A stretch of DNA of 64,000 nucleotides. Origin: JABSQH01 sp039177505. GTDB taxonomy: Bacteria > Actinomycetota > Acidimicrobiia > Acidimicrobiales > Ilumatobacteraceae. This document shows, piece by piece, positions 1 through 9,788 of this stretch. Below the pieces are notes generated by a model. That model was not told the origin of the DNA. It saw only the letters and a list, made by a program, of their open reading frames with translations, and did not search any database. The stretch's first letter is position 1. Each line of letters begins with the position of its first letter. The position numbers were made by a program, and so were the translations under genes. The DNA lies in NCBI GenBank assembly GCA_039177505.1, contig JBCDFR010000018.1, positions 5,991 through 69,990 of the forward strand, read 5' to 3'.

Positions 1-2
1 AC

Positions 3-2576
3 GCCACACCGAGCCAACGTCGTTTGGCGACGGCGCTCGCAGCCGTGCGTGCCCGACGGAGCCTCGCTGAACTCGACTCGTGGTTGCCAGGTGCTGCCGG
101 AGCACACCTCCGGGCGGGTGCCGAACAGGCCCGTCGATTCCGGCGCTACCCGGGTGTGGTCGAACGGGCCGCGGAGATCGGCCGCGCCGCGGCCTTCGAT
201 CTGGCGTTGGTGGCGCCGAATCTGCCTCCGTTTCCGTGCCCCAACGGGGCAGATGGCACACCGATCAGCGAGATGGAGTACCTCCGTCGAGTCGTCGGCG
301 ATGGGGGACGACGGCGCTACGGCGATCGTCCGGCGGCGACCGGGACGAACAACGCGTCGCTCCGCTCCAGGGCATGGTCGACGATCGACCACGAGCTGGC
401 GTTGATCGAACAACTCGACTTCGCCGGCTACTTCCTCGTCGTGTGGGACATCGTCGAGTTCTGTCGCCGGGCCAACATCTTGTGTCAGGGGCGGGGGAGT
501 GCGGCCAATTCCGCTGTGTGTTACGCCCTCGGAATCACCAACGCCGACGCGGTGTCACTCGGGCTGTTGTTCGAGCGATTTCTTTCCCCAGAGCGCGATG
601 GGCCACCGGATATCGACATCGACATCGAGAGCGATCGCCGCGAAGAGGTCATTCAGTACGTGTACGAGCGCTACGGGCGGCACCACACCGCGCAGGTGGC
701 CAACGTGATCACCTATCGCTCGCGTTCGGCGGTGCGCGACATGGCCAAAGCACTCGGCTACCAGCCCGGCCAGCAGGACGCCTGGTCGAAACAAGTCGAC
801 GCCTGGGGCGACGTCGCCGCCACCGCGGCCCAGCCCGATTGTTCGATTCCGGCACCGGTGATCGAGCTGGCTGCCGAGGTCGAAGATGCGCCGCGCCATC
901 TCGGGATCCATTCCGGGGGGATGGTCATCTGCGATCGGCCGGTGATCGAGGTGTGTCCGGTCGAGTGGGCGCGTATGGACAAACGCTCGGTGCTGCAGTG
1001 GGACAAGGACGACTGTGCCCGCACGGGCCTGGTCAAGTTCGACCTGCTCGGTTTGGGGATGTTGTCGGCGCTGCACTACGCGGTCGATCTGGTTCGTGAC
1101 CACCGTGGGTACGAGATCGATCTGGCGACGATCCCCCAAGACGACGACGTGTACGCCATGTTGTGCCGCGCCGACACTGTCGGTGTCTTCCAGATCGAGT
1201 CACGTGCGCAGATGGCCACCTTGCCGCGGCTGAAGCCACGCACCTTCTACGACCTCGTCGTCGAGGTGGCGCTGATCCGCCCGGGGCCGATCCAAGGCGG
1301 TTCGGTGCACCCGTACATCCGTCGGCGCAATGGTCAAGAGCCCATCACCTATCTGCATCCGCTGCTCGAGAACTCGTTGGGCAAAACACTCGGTGTGCCG
1401 CTGTTTCAAGAGCAGCTGATGCAGATGGCGATCGACGTCGCTGGATTCACCCCAGCCGAGTCCGACGAACTGCGTCAGGCGATGGGTTCGAAACGTTCAG
1501 CGGCGCGCATGGAGCGTCTTCGCGAACGCCTGTATGCGGGGGTGGCCGAGCGCGGGATCGAGGGCGACGTCGCCGACGAGTTGTTCACCAAGATGAAGGC
1601 GTTCGCCAACTACGGGTTTCCCGAGTCGCATTCGGTGAGCTTCGCCTACCTCGTGTACGCGTCGTCGTGGATCAAGTATCACGAGCCGGCGGCCTTCTGC
1701 GCGGCGCTGCTCAACGCCCAGCCCATGGGTTTCTGGTCGCCGCACACGCTGGTTCGTGATGCTCGTCGCCATGGTGTGGTGGTGCACACGCCCGATCTCA
1801 ATGCGTCGCTGGCGGCAGCGACGCTCGAGCCGTGTCTCGGCGACTCGAATGGTGCTCAGTCGACGGGCGATGTTGCGGTCCGTCTCGGGTTGGGGTCGGT
1901 GCGCGGTCTCGGCGACGATCTCGCCGAGGAGGTCGAGCGCGAACGCAAGCAGGGCGGGCTCTACCAGTCGACCGAGGATCTCGTCCGTCGAGTCCCGGCG
2001 CTCACGTTGGCGCATCTGGAGGCGCTGGCTACTGCTGGTGTGTTCGGTTGTCTCGGGCTCGAACGGCGTGAGGCGTTGTGGAGTGTCGGAGCCACCGCTC
2101 AGTCCCATCCTGGTCGGCTGGCAGGTGTGGTCACCGGTGCCGATGCGCCGCGCCTGCCGGGAATGGACCCGGTCGAAGAAGCGGTCGCCGACCTCTGGGC
2201 GACCGGGGTCTCACCCGATGGGCATCCGACGCAGTTCGTGCGTAACGATCTCGATCGACGCGGTGTACTCACCGCCGACGCACTGTGGGATCCAGAACCC
2301 GGCTCGATCGTGCATGTCGCTGGGGTGGTGACGCACCGCCAGCGGCCGATGACCGCGCAGGGCACGACGTTCATCAGCTTGGAAGACGAAACGGGATTGA
2401 TGAACATCGTCGTCTCGAAGGGCTGTTGGGCGCGGTTCCGGCGTGTCGCCCGAGAAGCTGCAGCGTTGGTCATTCGTGGCAGGCTCGAGCGCAGCGAAGG
2501 GGTGATCAACGTGGTCGCCGAGCACATGGAACCGTTGCCGTTGCCGGCGAGCACTCGCAGCCGTGACTTTCGATGA
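3..2576 (+). CDS. dnaE2: Error-prone DNA polymerase DnaE2 (5'-truncated by the window edge)
   Basis: This is a C-family polymerase III alpha subunit of the DnaE2 type, used in SOS-induced translesion synthesis with ImuA/ImuB partners. The frame is open from base 3, so the N-terminal PHP part lies outside the window. About 857 residues are visible against roughly 1,080-1,100 for the family. Seen directly: the palm motif PDIDIDIES (near nt 608) and VKFDLLGLG (near 1032) supply the catalytic acidic residues. FQIESRAQM, ALIRPGPIQGGSVHPY and the finger/thumb region follow, and a C-terminal OB fold ends in NVVAEHMEPL. The text matches DnaE2 rather than replicative DnaE1, which is longer. No imuA/imuB is visible; they may lie upstream. 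A hairpin follows the stop codon. Confidence 0.95.
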   Translation, partial: ATPSQRRLATALAAVRARRSLAELDSWLPGAAGAHLRAGAEQARRFRRYPGVVERAAEIGRAAAFDLALVAPNLPPFPCPNGADGTPISEMEYLRRVVGDGGRRRYGDRPAATGTNNASLRSRAWSTIDHELALIEQLDFAGYFLVVWDIVEFCRRANILCQGRGSAANSAVCYALGITNADAVSLGLLFERFLSPERDGPPDIDIDIESDRREEVIQYVYERYGRHHTAQVANVITYRSRSAVRDMAKALGYQPGQQDAWSKQVDAWGDVAATAAQPDCSIPAPVIELAAEVEDAPRHLGIHSGGMVICDRPVIEVCPVEWARMDKRSVLQWDKDDCARTGLVKFDLLGLGMLSALHYAVDLVRDHRGYEIDLATIPQDDDVYAMLCRADTVGVFQIESRAQMATLPRLKPRTFYDLVVEVALIRPGPIQGGSVHPYIRRRNGQEPITYLHPLLENSLGKTLGVPLFQEQLMQMAIDVAGFTPAESDELRQAMGSKRSAARMERLRERLYAGVAERGIEGDVADELFTKMKAFANYGFPESHSVSFAYLVYASSWIKYHEPAAFCAALLNAQPMGFWSPHTLVRDARRHGVVVHTPDLNASLAAATLEPCLGDSNGAQSTGDVAVRLGLGSVRGLGDDLAEEVERERKQGGLYQSTEDLVRRVPALTLAHLEALATAGVFGCLGLERREALWSVGATAQSHPGRLAGVVTGADAPRLPGMDPVEEAVADLWATGVSPDGHPTQFVRNDLDRRGVLTADALWDPEPGSIVHVAGVVTHRQRPMTAQGTTFISLEDETGLMNIVVSKGCWARFRRVAREAAALVIRGRLERSEGVINVVAEHMEPLPLPASTRSRDFR

Positions 2577-2587
2577 GTCGCCCGTCT

Positions 2588-2612
2588 GCTGATCCGCGCG
2601 TTACGGATCAGC
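2588..2612. terminator. Hairpin between convergent dnaE2 and the mycothiol-family gene
   Basis: A perfect 9-bp inverted repeat, GCTGATCCG / CGGATCAGC, encloses a 7-nt loop. It starts 11 nt after the dnaE2 stop and contains the TAA stop (2601-2603) of the facing gene, so it could end transcription in both directions. There is no T-run, as is common in high-GC actinobacteria. Confidence 0.5.
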
Positions 2613-3362
2613 TGGCCGACCAGCCGCTGCGCCTAGCAGTTGGCACTCCTCGGGTGGTCCGCTCAACATGGTGTCGAGTTCGGTCGGTGTGTATGCCCGG
2701 GTCAGTACGGCAGCAGCTTGCTGGCGTTCGCCGAGCGAGACGTTGCCGATATGCCACGCACCGTCTGGTGACTCCGGTTCGTCAGCAGTGGTGTCGGCCA
2801 TCGCTGCCAGGATCGATGCGCCGGTTCGCACGTACAGTGGATCGTCGAGCGACGACCGGCCGATGGCGCGGCGGATCTGGCTGTGGTGGACCCAGCGTTC
2901 GAGGTACTCACGAGCGATCGCTTGCCAATACGGCGCGGGCCGATCGAAAGCTCCAAACATCGGGATCGGCTCGCTCGGGGCAGCCGGGTCGACAGTGCCG
3001 TAGAAGTCGTTCGACCATCGTCCGCTGGCGTCGAGCAGGTCGATCAGCAGCTGGGGACTGCAGAACCTCGCCGCAGCCACCCACCCGTCGTTGAACGTGT
3101 CAAGCAGCGTGCGAAAATCGGTTCCCGGCATGTCGACAGCCAGGGTGATGAGACCCGCTGGCGCTCCGTCGCGTTGTCGACTGAGCAGGCTGAGATCGTC
3201 ACCGAGGATGTGCGTCGCCACGCCCTGCACCGAATAAGCCGGGCACTCGGTCGGGAGATCCCACTCGTCGGGATCGAGGGTGCGCAGGAGGCCCCGCAGA
3301 TCGTGACGTTCACGAATGAGTGCATCGTTGAGATCGTCGGCCGAGTCAGCGGAGGCCGCCAT
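2601..3362 (-). CDS. Maleylpyruvate isomerase / mycothiol-dependent enzyme family protein
   Basis: A 253-residue protein of the DinB-like four-helix family annotated in actinobacteria as maleylpyruvate isomerase or mycothiol-dependent. Seen: an N-terminal RERHDLRGLLRTLDPDEWDLPT followed by CPAYSVQGVATHILGDD. This carries the family's Trp and a helix-2 His typical of the metal-binding triad. A further candidate His lies in ERWVHHSQIRRAIG near residue 165. Family members use mycothiol as cofactor or are uncharacterised, and the substrate here is unknown. The ATG at 3362 was chosen; a GTG nine bases upstream is possible. It is convergent with dnaE2 and divergent from mgtE. Confidence 0.75.
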   Translation of the reverse strand: MAASADSADDLNDALIRERHDLRGLLRTLDPDEWDLPTECPAYSVQGVATHILGDDLSLLSRQRDGAPAGLITLAVDMPGTDFRTLLDTFNDGWVAAARFCSPQLLIDLLDASGRWSNDFYGTVDPAAPSEPIPMFGAFDRPAPYWQAIAREYLERWVHHSQIRRAIGRSSLDDPLYVRTGASILAAMADTTADEPESPDGAWHIGNVSLGERQQAAAVLTRAYTPTELDTMLSGPPEECQLLGAAAGRPADP

Positions 3363-3431
3363 GAGCTGCACCCGGCCACGGTACGTCAGTACCTCAGCAG
3401 CGTCACTGGCCGAGCGCTAGCTTCCCGCAGC

Positions 3432-4808
3432 ATGGCCGACGCCGACCTGCTCGAACGCGAGATCGATGGGCAGCCACCGGACAAATGGTTCTCCCGCCGG
3501 ATCAAAGATGGTGATCGTGACGCCGTGCTCGCCGAGCTCGGCACGTGGAACATCCGTCAGGTGTTCACGCTCATGCAGGAGCTATCGCTCAAGCGCGCGC
3601 GTGTGTTGTTCCACTGGCTGCCGATGGCGCGGGCGATCGGCATCCTCGACGTGGTCGATCCGGAGGCCGGCGCGATCCTGGCCGCCGACGAGACCATCGA
3701 CCGACTGATCGCGATCGCCGAGGGTCTCGATCTCGACGAAGCAGTCGAGTTGATTACCCATCTCCCCGAGGAAACCCGCGACCGGGTGATCGAACGGCTC
3801 CCTCCCGGGGACCTCGCGGCCCGTCTGTCGTACGGCCTCGACACCGCCGCGACGATCATGACCGACCAGTTCATCGCCGTGCCCGCATCGTGGACGCTCA
3901 CCCAGACGGTGGCCGCGATTCAAGATCGCGCTGCCAAAGTCGGCTCGGTGCGGGCGATCTATGCGATGGACGACGATGGTGGGCTCATTGGATACCTCGA
4001 GCCAGAGGACTTGCTGGTGCATCCCGGCAGCAACAGGGTCGGACAGTGGGTGCACACCGATGTTGTCTCGGTGCGGCCACGTCTCGACCAAGAAGAGGTG
4101 CTGCTGGTTGCGCGAGAAGCAGGGGTGTCGACGATCCCAGTGGTCGACATACACGGTCGACTGGTCGGCGGGATCACCCCCGATGAGTTGGCAGAGGTGC
4201 TCGCCGACGAGTTGCAGGAGAACCTGAACATCGCGTCGGGCCTCGACCCCGACGCGGGCCCGAACGACAGCGTGTCGGTGATGATCAGGCACCGATTGCC
4301 ATGGCTGCTCGCCGGTCTCGTGGGCTCGACGCTGGCCGGTGTTGCCGTCGGGCTGTTCGAGGAGCAGCTGCTCGAAGCAGCGATCTTGGCGAGCTTCATC
4401 CCGGTGGTGATGGCGATGGCCGGAAACGCCGGGATCCAGGCGTCGCAGGTGACGGTGTCCGGTATCAGCACAGGCACGATCTGGCACGGTGACCATCTGC
4501 GGCGCGTGCTGCGCGAGACGTCGACTGGGCTATGCAACAGCTTCATCGTCGGACTGGTGTTGTCGGGGTTCATCGTCGTGACATCAGGGCTGAACGACAT
4601 CGATCGACCAGTAGAACTGGCCGCCACCGCGACGCTTGCGTTGATGGTGGCGATGACGATGGCGACCACGCTGGGTGCTGTGATCCCCCTCGTGCTGCGG
4701 CGGCTCGGAGCTGATCCTGCAGTAGCCACCGGCGTGTTCATCGCTGCGGCCAACGACATTCTCGGGGTGAGCATCTTCTTCATCATCGCCACCGCGCTGT
4801 ATCTCTAG
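3432..4808 (+). CDS. mgtE: Magnesium channel/transporter MgtE
   Basis: A 458-residue MgtE, the Mg2+-gated magnesium channel of the inner membrane. Seen in order: a cytosolic helical N domain (about residues 15-130, with HLPEETRDRVIERLPPGDLAARLSY), a tandem CBS pair (about 130-255, containing IMTDQFIAVP and GVSTIPVVD), a connecting helix, then five membrane helices from RHRLPWLLAGLVG onward. The pore signature MAMAGNAGIQASQ is intact. Length matches the family. The reading frame is open upstream, but that part lies antisense to the preceding gene; the ATG at 3432 gives the canonical N-terminus. The next gene starts 4 nt downstream, so the two are probably co-transcribed. Confidence 0.93.
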   Translation: MADADLLEREIDGQPPDKWFSRRIKDGDRDAVLAELGTWNIRQVFTLMQELSLKRARVLFHWLPMARAIGILDVVDPEAGAILAADETIDRLIAIAEGLDLDEAVELITHLPEETRDRVIERLPPGDLAARLSYGLDTAATIMTDQFIAVPASWTLTQTVAAIQDRAAKVGSVRAIYAMDDDGGLIGYLEPEDLLVHPGSNRVGQWVHTDVVSVRPRLDQEEVLLVAREAGVSTIPVVDIHGRLVGGITPDELAEVLADELQENLNIASGLDPDAGPNDSVSVMIRHRLPWLLAGLVGSTLAGVAVGLFEEQLLEAAILASFIPVVMAMAGNAGIQASQVTVSGISTGTIWHGDHLRRVLRETSTGLCNSFIVGLVLSGFIVVTSGLNDIDRPVELAATATLALMVAMTMATTLGAVIPLVLRRLGADPAVATGVFIAAANDILGVSIFFIIATALYL

Positions 4809-4812
4809 AGGG

Positions 4813-5655
4813 GTGACGAACTCCTCAGAGCACGCCCGCGACGGTCGTTTCGAGTTGCTCGAACTCACCCCTGCGGCGAGTCAGAATCGTTTCACGCTGC
4901 ACGCTCGGCGAGCGTTGTGCACGCCGTTCGAGTTCCTGTACGGCGGATCGGCGATCGCTGCATCGGTCGAGGCTGCCGAGGTGGCCACCGATCGAGCGCT
5001 GCAGTGGGTGACCACTCAATTCATCGGCTCGCCTCAGCCGGGCGACGACATCGACATTGTCGTGGAAACGGGCGCAGCTGGCCGGGCGACATCACAGATC
5101 GAGGTGGTCGCCTCGATCGAGGGACGGCCGATGTTCACGTCACTGTGCGCGTTGACCTCGAAGGCGTCCGGCAATTCGCGACAGTTCACGGAGATGCCAC
5201 GCGTGTCCCCGCCCGAGGACTGCCCCGACATGTCTGAACCGTTCGCAGTCGACACGGCGGGCACGTTCTTCGACCATCTCGAACGGCGTGTGGCCGCAGG
5301 GGCGTGGGCACTCGATGCCGTCGATGCGCCCGAGCGTGGCCCGATGCGGTTGTGGTGTCGGATCCCCGACCACGTCATCGGTTCACCAGCGACGCAGGCG
5401 TTCGTCGCCGACGTCATCCCGCTCGCCATGTGCGCTGCGCTGGGTGTTGTTCCAGGTGGCACCAGCCTTGACAACACGGTGCGAGTTGTCGATCGCCGTG
5501 CGACCGAGTGGGTGCTCCTCGATGTGCGTGCCGACGGATACCACCAAGGAATCGGCCACGGGTCACTCGACGTCTGGAGCCAGGATGGCCGTCTCATCGG
5601 TACTGCCCAGCAGACCTGCATCATCCGCACGAGCCACCAGCGTGCCGCGACCTGA
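4813..5655 (+). CDS. Thioesterase-fold (hot-dog) protein, acyl-CoA thioesterase-like
   Basis: A 280-residue protein resembling the double hot-dog TesB-like/4HBT_3 acyl-CoA thioesterase superfamily. Seen: an N-terminal half with FEFLYGGSAIAASVEAAEVAT and TQFIGSPQPGDDIDIVVE. A C-terminal half contains DNTVRVVDRRATEWVLLDVRADGYHQG, then GHGSLDVWSQDGRLIGTAQQT, which is the usual last hot-dog strand. The physiological acyl-CoA is unknown. The GTG start lies 4 nt after mgtE. It is convergent with a small gene 17 nt away. Confidence 0.75.
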   Translation: MTNSSEHARDGRFELLELTPAASQNRFTLHARRALCTPFEFLYGGSAIAASVEAAEVATDRALQWVTTQFIGSPQPGDDIDIVVETGAAGRATSQIEVVASIEGRPMFTSLCALTSKASGNSRQFTEMPRVSPPEDCPDMSEPFAVDTAGTFFDHLERRVAAGAWALDAVDAPERGPMRLWCRIPDHVIGSPATQAFVADVIPLAMCAALGVVPGGTSLDNTVRVVDRRATEWVLLDVRADGYHQGIGHGSLDVWSQDGRLIGTAQQTCIIRTSHQRAAT

Positions 5656-5672
5656 TTGCGGGCGGTCCGGTG

Positions 5673-5942
5673 TCAGTGCAGCGAGTCGCGCACCCGTTGG
5701 CGTTGTTTGGGCGGTAGCCGCTCGGTCGATCGACGAATCGCTGGCGCCGACATCGTCGGCGCGTGCTCGTGGAGGCACTTGATCACCTCGTCCGGAGTGG
5801 CCGTCATGTTCTCGTGCGAGACCCATCCGATGGCCTTGTACACCGTGTCGCGTTCGTCGGAGACGCAGTTGGCGACCATTTCGAGTGATGCCTCGCCGGG
5901 AAGGAACACCGCGATCTTCGCGCTGTAGTGGACGAGGCTCAC
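5673..5942 (-). CDS. Small hypothetical protein, 89 aa
   Basis: This family was not recognised. The protein has an N-terminal LVHYSAKIAVFLPGEASLEMVANCVSDERDTVYKAIGWV-like segment, in shorter parts consistent with two helices. The charged C-terminus includes RRSTERLPPKQRQRV, suggesting a soluble and possibly nucleic-acid-contacting protein. Codon use is high in third-position GC, which favours real coding. Its GTG start overlaps, as GTGA, the stop of a short upstream open stretch (see the finding at 5939-6055). A longer or decayed ancestral gene is therefore possible. Confidence 0.5.
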   Translation of the reverse strand: MSLVHYSAKIAVFLPGEASLEMVANCVSDERDTVYKAIGWVSHENMTATPDEVIKCLHEHAPTMSAPAIRRSTERLPPKQRQRVRDSLH

Positions 5943-6083
5943 CGGCGGCAGTGGTCCAGCACGGCAAACATCACGTCGCCGTGGTCGGTCAGATTCCAGA
6001 TGCCGTCTTACGTCTGGACCACCGCGTCGTCGGACGCTGTGGTGAACGAGAAGCCCTTGGCGACGCGCCGACGGCGGTCCGGT

Positions 6084-6563
6084 CTACACGCCCGTGTCGA
6101 TCGCTGTTGCTGGCGGACCCTCGTCGACGAGTGATCGGAGCAGTCGGCCCAACTCGCGTGGCGCGAACGTCGCCGCCGACTGCTCGATCTCGGACACCCG
6201 CCACCACCGCAGCTCTTGGACGCGTTCGGCGCGCAGCTCGTCCCAGGTCAGTCCGGGCTGCGGGTCGAAGCGCTCGGTTCGCACCAGGTAGCTCCGGTCG
6301 CGCTGGCCGTCCCACTTGCCATCGAGGTGCGGAATGATGTGCTCGCGGTTCCAGACGTGCGGCCCGATCATCGGATCGATGAGGCCGACCTCCTCGCGCA
6401 ACTCGCGGCGCAGCGCATCGAGGTGATCTTCGCCGTTCTCCAAGCCACCGCCGGGGGTGGCCCACACCGTGCGCTCGGGGAACTCGAAGCGGACCAACAA
6501 GACCTCCTCGTCCGGCGTGAGCAGCAACCCGCGCACCGCCCGCCGGATCCGAAGCTCAGCCAC
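6084..6563 (-). CDS. NUDIX hydrolase
   Basis: A 159-residue NUDIX protein, a pyrophosphohydrolase of nucleoside-diphosphate-linked substrates. The NUDIX box is complete: GGLENGE, seven residues, then REL REE VGL (about residues 39-61), matching Gx5Ex7REUxEExGU. The N-terminus IRRAVRGLLLTPDEEVLLVRFE is the usual first strand. The substrate cannot be read from sequence; the WATPGGGLENGE context is typical of MutT/ADP-sugar-type generalists. The start is GTG. A 46-nt repeat element lies directly upstream. Confidence 0.88.
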   Translation of the reverse strand: MAELRIRRAVRGLLLTPDEEVLLVRFEFPERTVWATPGGGLENGEDHLDALRRELREEVGLIDPMIGPHVWNREHIIPHLDGKWDGQRDRSYLVRTERFDPQPGLTWDELRAERVQELRWWRVSEIEQSAATFAPRELGRLLRSLVDEGPPATAIDTGV

Positions 6564-6576
6564 GTCCCACCAAAAT

Positions 6577-6622
6577 CCCGGGGAAAACGTGCAAAATCCG
6601 CACGTTTTCGCGAACAGAACCG
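6577..6622. repeat. 46-nt hairpin repeat, copy C (related to copies at 33918 and 33979)
   Basis: The flanking blocks CCCGGGGA and CGCGAACAGAACCG are identical to those of the two copies near 33.9 kb, at identical spacing. The centre forms a perfect 10-bp hairpin, GAAAACGTGC / GCACGTTTTC, with loop AAAATCC. It sits between the stop of the DUF3039 gene (6664) and the NUDIX start (6563), both on the minus strand. A terminator or processing role for DUF3039 mRNA is possible. Confidence 0.8.
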
Positions 6623-6663
6623 TCGGCGGCAGTCACTCGGGTCGCCCGACTCAGTCGTTCGCT

Positions 6664-6987
6664 TCAGTCGTTGGGTACGTCGTGCAAGCCGTCGTTGAAC
6701 GCCTTGTACATCTCGTAGATGTTCTTGCACTCCTCGCAAATGGGCAGTTGCTTGGGGTCGCGTGACGGGACCCACACGTACCCGCACAGCGCCTCGACCG
6801 GCGTCCCGTTGATGCGCGCTTCGAGCACCTTGGCGGCTGCGTTCTCGCCGCGTTTGGTCTTCACGATGTGCGCCGCCGTTGGCTCGTCGGTCTCGGTGCG
6901 CTCGTCGAGATCGAGCAACGGATCCGCGGGCGCCGGCATCGTTTCCAGATCGGTCATCAGCTGCGCCATGCGCTCAGTGAACCACAT
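6664..6987 (-). CDS. DUF3039 family protein
   Basis: A 107-residue protein of the actinobacterial DUF3039 family. Seen: an acidic N-terminal half, TAAHIVKTKRGENAAAKVLEA, then the diagnostic ALCGYVWVPSRDP-KQLPICEECKNIYE. The three Cys (C..CxxC pattern) suggest a small zinc-ribbon-like or metal/redox site. Function is unknown. The ATG at 6987 has an upstream GAGGGAGA Shine-Dalgarno-like run. It is divergent from the 42-aa candidate ORF and malic enzyme. Confidence 0.8.
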   Translation of the reverse strand: MWFTERMAQLMTDLETMPAPADPLLDLDERTETDEPTAAHIVKTKRGENAAAKVLEARINGTPVEALCGYVWVPSRDPKQLPICEECKNIYEMYKAFNDGLHDVPND

Positions 6988-6991
6988 CCGC

Positions 6992-6997
6992 TACGCT
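6992..6997 (+). promoter_or_regulatory. TAnnnT -10-like element (TACGCT) for a leaderless start at 7005
   Basis: TACGCT lies 7 nt before the GTG at 7005. This spacing is characteristic of leaderless transcripts in actinobacteria. No Shine-Dalgarno precedes that GTG. Confidence 0.35.
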
Positions 6998-7004
6998 CTC
7001 CCTC

Positions 7005-7133
7005 GTGCTCGCAGTCGCGATCGCCGTCGCCGTCACGTTCGTGGCAGCCGGAGTTGCTGCAGCAGCACGCGTCCCCGCACCCGTACTCATTCCGGTACGG
7101 GTCCGGCGGGGGGCACGCCGTCAGCAGCGCTGA
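7005..7133 (+). CDS. Candidate 42-aa single-pass membrane peptide
   Basis: An open frame from GTG 7005 to TGA 7131-7133. It encodes an Ala/Val-rich hydrophobic helix (about residues 1-22, beginning LAVAIAVAVTFVAAGVA) followed by a short basic tail (RVRRGARRQQR). The topology fits a small membrane protein with a cytosolic positive C-terminus. Supporting signs are strong third-position GC and the TACGCT element 7 nt upstream. No family was recognised. It is divergent from DUF3039 and 82 nt ahead of malic enzyme. Confidence 0.4.
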   Translation: MLAVAIAVAVTFVAAGVAAAARVPAPVLIPVRVRRGARRQQR

Positions 7134-7214
7134 ACGGTGTCGAACTCGCCCCGACCAGCCGAAATCCGGCGGCGGGTGACGCTGTTGGAGCCGGTAGATC
7201 CGTAGGAGATCCCG

Positions 7215-8447
<1,233 letters not shown>

Positions 8448-8495
8448 ACCTCCAACACAGCCGATGAGCCCGGGACGCTGTTAGAAACGTCTCTG

Positions 8496-9776
8496 GTGTC
8501 CCTCCTTCGTTTCGGCTCATCGGCAGCGTTCACCTCGCTGCGCAACCCGGACTACAAGCTCCTGTGGTGGTCCGGCACGTTTTCGATGATGTCGGTGCAG
8601 ATGCAGTTCTTGCTGCGCGGCGTGTTGGCATGGGATCTCACCGAGAGCGAGGGAGCGCTGGGGCTGGTGTACCTGTGCTTCGGCATCGCGATGCTGATCG
8701 CTACACCGCTCGGCGGTGTCGCCGCCGACCGATTGCCGAAGCGACGCGTCCTCATCGTCGCCCAGGGTGTCTTGCTCGGCGCGGCGGTGTTCATGGGGGT
8801 CATGGTCGTCACCGGTCTGGTGCAGTTCTGGATGCTGCTGATCGCTGCGGTGCTGCAAGGAGGGGCGTTTGGGTTCTATGGCCCGACGCGGGTTGCGTTC
8901 ACCGCCGACATCGTCGGTCGTGATCAGTTGGGCAACGCCATCAGCCTCTCGATGCTCAGCATGAACGGCACACGTGTGCTCGCGCCGTCGTTTGCCGGAG
9001 CGATTGCGGGGGTCGCCTTCATCGGTCTGGGCGGCGCATACCTCATCGCCGCAACGATCGCGTCGGTGGCGTTCGTCACCTTGCTGCGCTGTCCACCCGG
9101 CCATGCCGTGGCGAGGGTGACCGACAGCGGACCGTTCCGCGAGATCGCCGACGGCGTGCGCTACGTCGCCGAGCGAGCACACCTGCGCCGACTAGTGATC
9201 ACGTCGTTCGTCGTGATCATGTTCGGGTTCAACTACGTCGCGTTCTTGCCAGCGCTCGTGAAGGGCGAGTTCGGTCTCGGCGATGGAATGGTCGGACTGC
9301 TGATGTCGGCCAGTTCGGTCGGGGCAGTTGCGGTGGCAGTGCCTCTCGCGGCGCGCGCCGACGCGCCGGGAGCGTGGCGGCTGATGATCGTGTCGGGTGT
9401 CGTGTTCGGTGTGGGCGTCATGGCGCTCGGCGCCGCGCCCTGGTTCTGGCTCGCCATGCTGGTCACGATGGTGCTCGGTGCCGGCACGACCGGATTTCAG
9501 TCGTTGTCGAACACGATTGCGCTGTCGATGACCGAAGACAGTCACCGCGGCCGCGTGCAGTCGCTGATGATGCTGAGCTTCGCCGGGTTCGGCATCGCTG
9601 CAGCACCGCTCGGTTTCGTCGCCGAGGTGATCGGTCTGCGGCAAGCGATCGAGCTGATGGGCATCGTCACGCTCGCTGGGGTGCTCATCTACGCGGCGCT
9701 CGAGTATCGGCTGCATCGCGAGCACAACGAGGGTCCGGAGCATCGCGTGGTCGCATCGGCCACCGGTGGCGACTGA
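8496..9776 (+). CDS. MFS transporter (DHA3/EntS-like)
   Basis: A 426-residue integral membrane protein with about 12 hydrophobic segments. Seen: N-terminal LRNPDYKLLWWSGTFSMM, and the loop 2-3 MFS motif GVAADRLPKRRVLI. After a central cytosolic loop (about residues 205-225), the second half contains GFNYVAFLPALVKGEFG and TEDSHRGRVQSL. This layout is typical of the EntS/macrolide-efflux-like DHA3 group, drug or siderophore exporters driven by proton motive force. The substrate is unknown. The start is GTG with no clear RBS. It is convergent with the HD gene, 12 nt away. Confidence 0.85.
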   Translation: MSLLRFGSSAAFTSLRNPDYKLLWWSGTFSMMSVQMQFLLRGVLAWDLTESEGALGLVYLCFGIAMLIATPLGGVAADRLPKRRVLIVAQGVLLGAAVFMGVMVVTGLVQFWMLLIAAVLQGGAFGFYGPTRVAFTADIVGRDQLGNAISLSMLSMNGTRVLAPSFAGAIAGVAFIGLGGAYLIAATIASVAFVTLLRCPPGHAVARVTDSGPFREIADGVRYVAERAHLRRLVITSFVVIMFGFNYVAFLPALVKGEFGLGDGMVGLLMSASSVGAVAVAVPLAARADAPGAWRLMIVSGVVFGVGVMALGAAPWFWLAMLVTMVLGAGTTGFQSLSNTIALSMTEDSHRGRVQSLMMLSFAGFGIAAAPLGFVAEVIGLRQAIELMGIVTLAGVLIYAALEYRLHREHNEGPEHRVVASATGGD

Positions 9777-9788
9777 TCGTCGGCTGCG

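Noticed and set aside
2883..3431. Long in-frame N-terminal extension of mgtE
   Set aside because: It is antisense to the mycothiol-family gene, has no MgtE similarity, and ATG 3432 gives the normal MgtE length.
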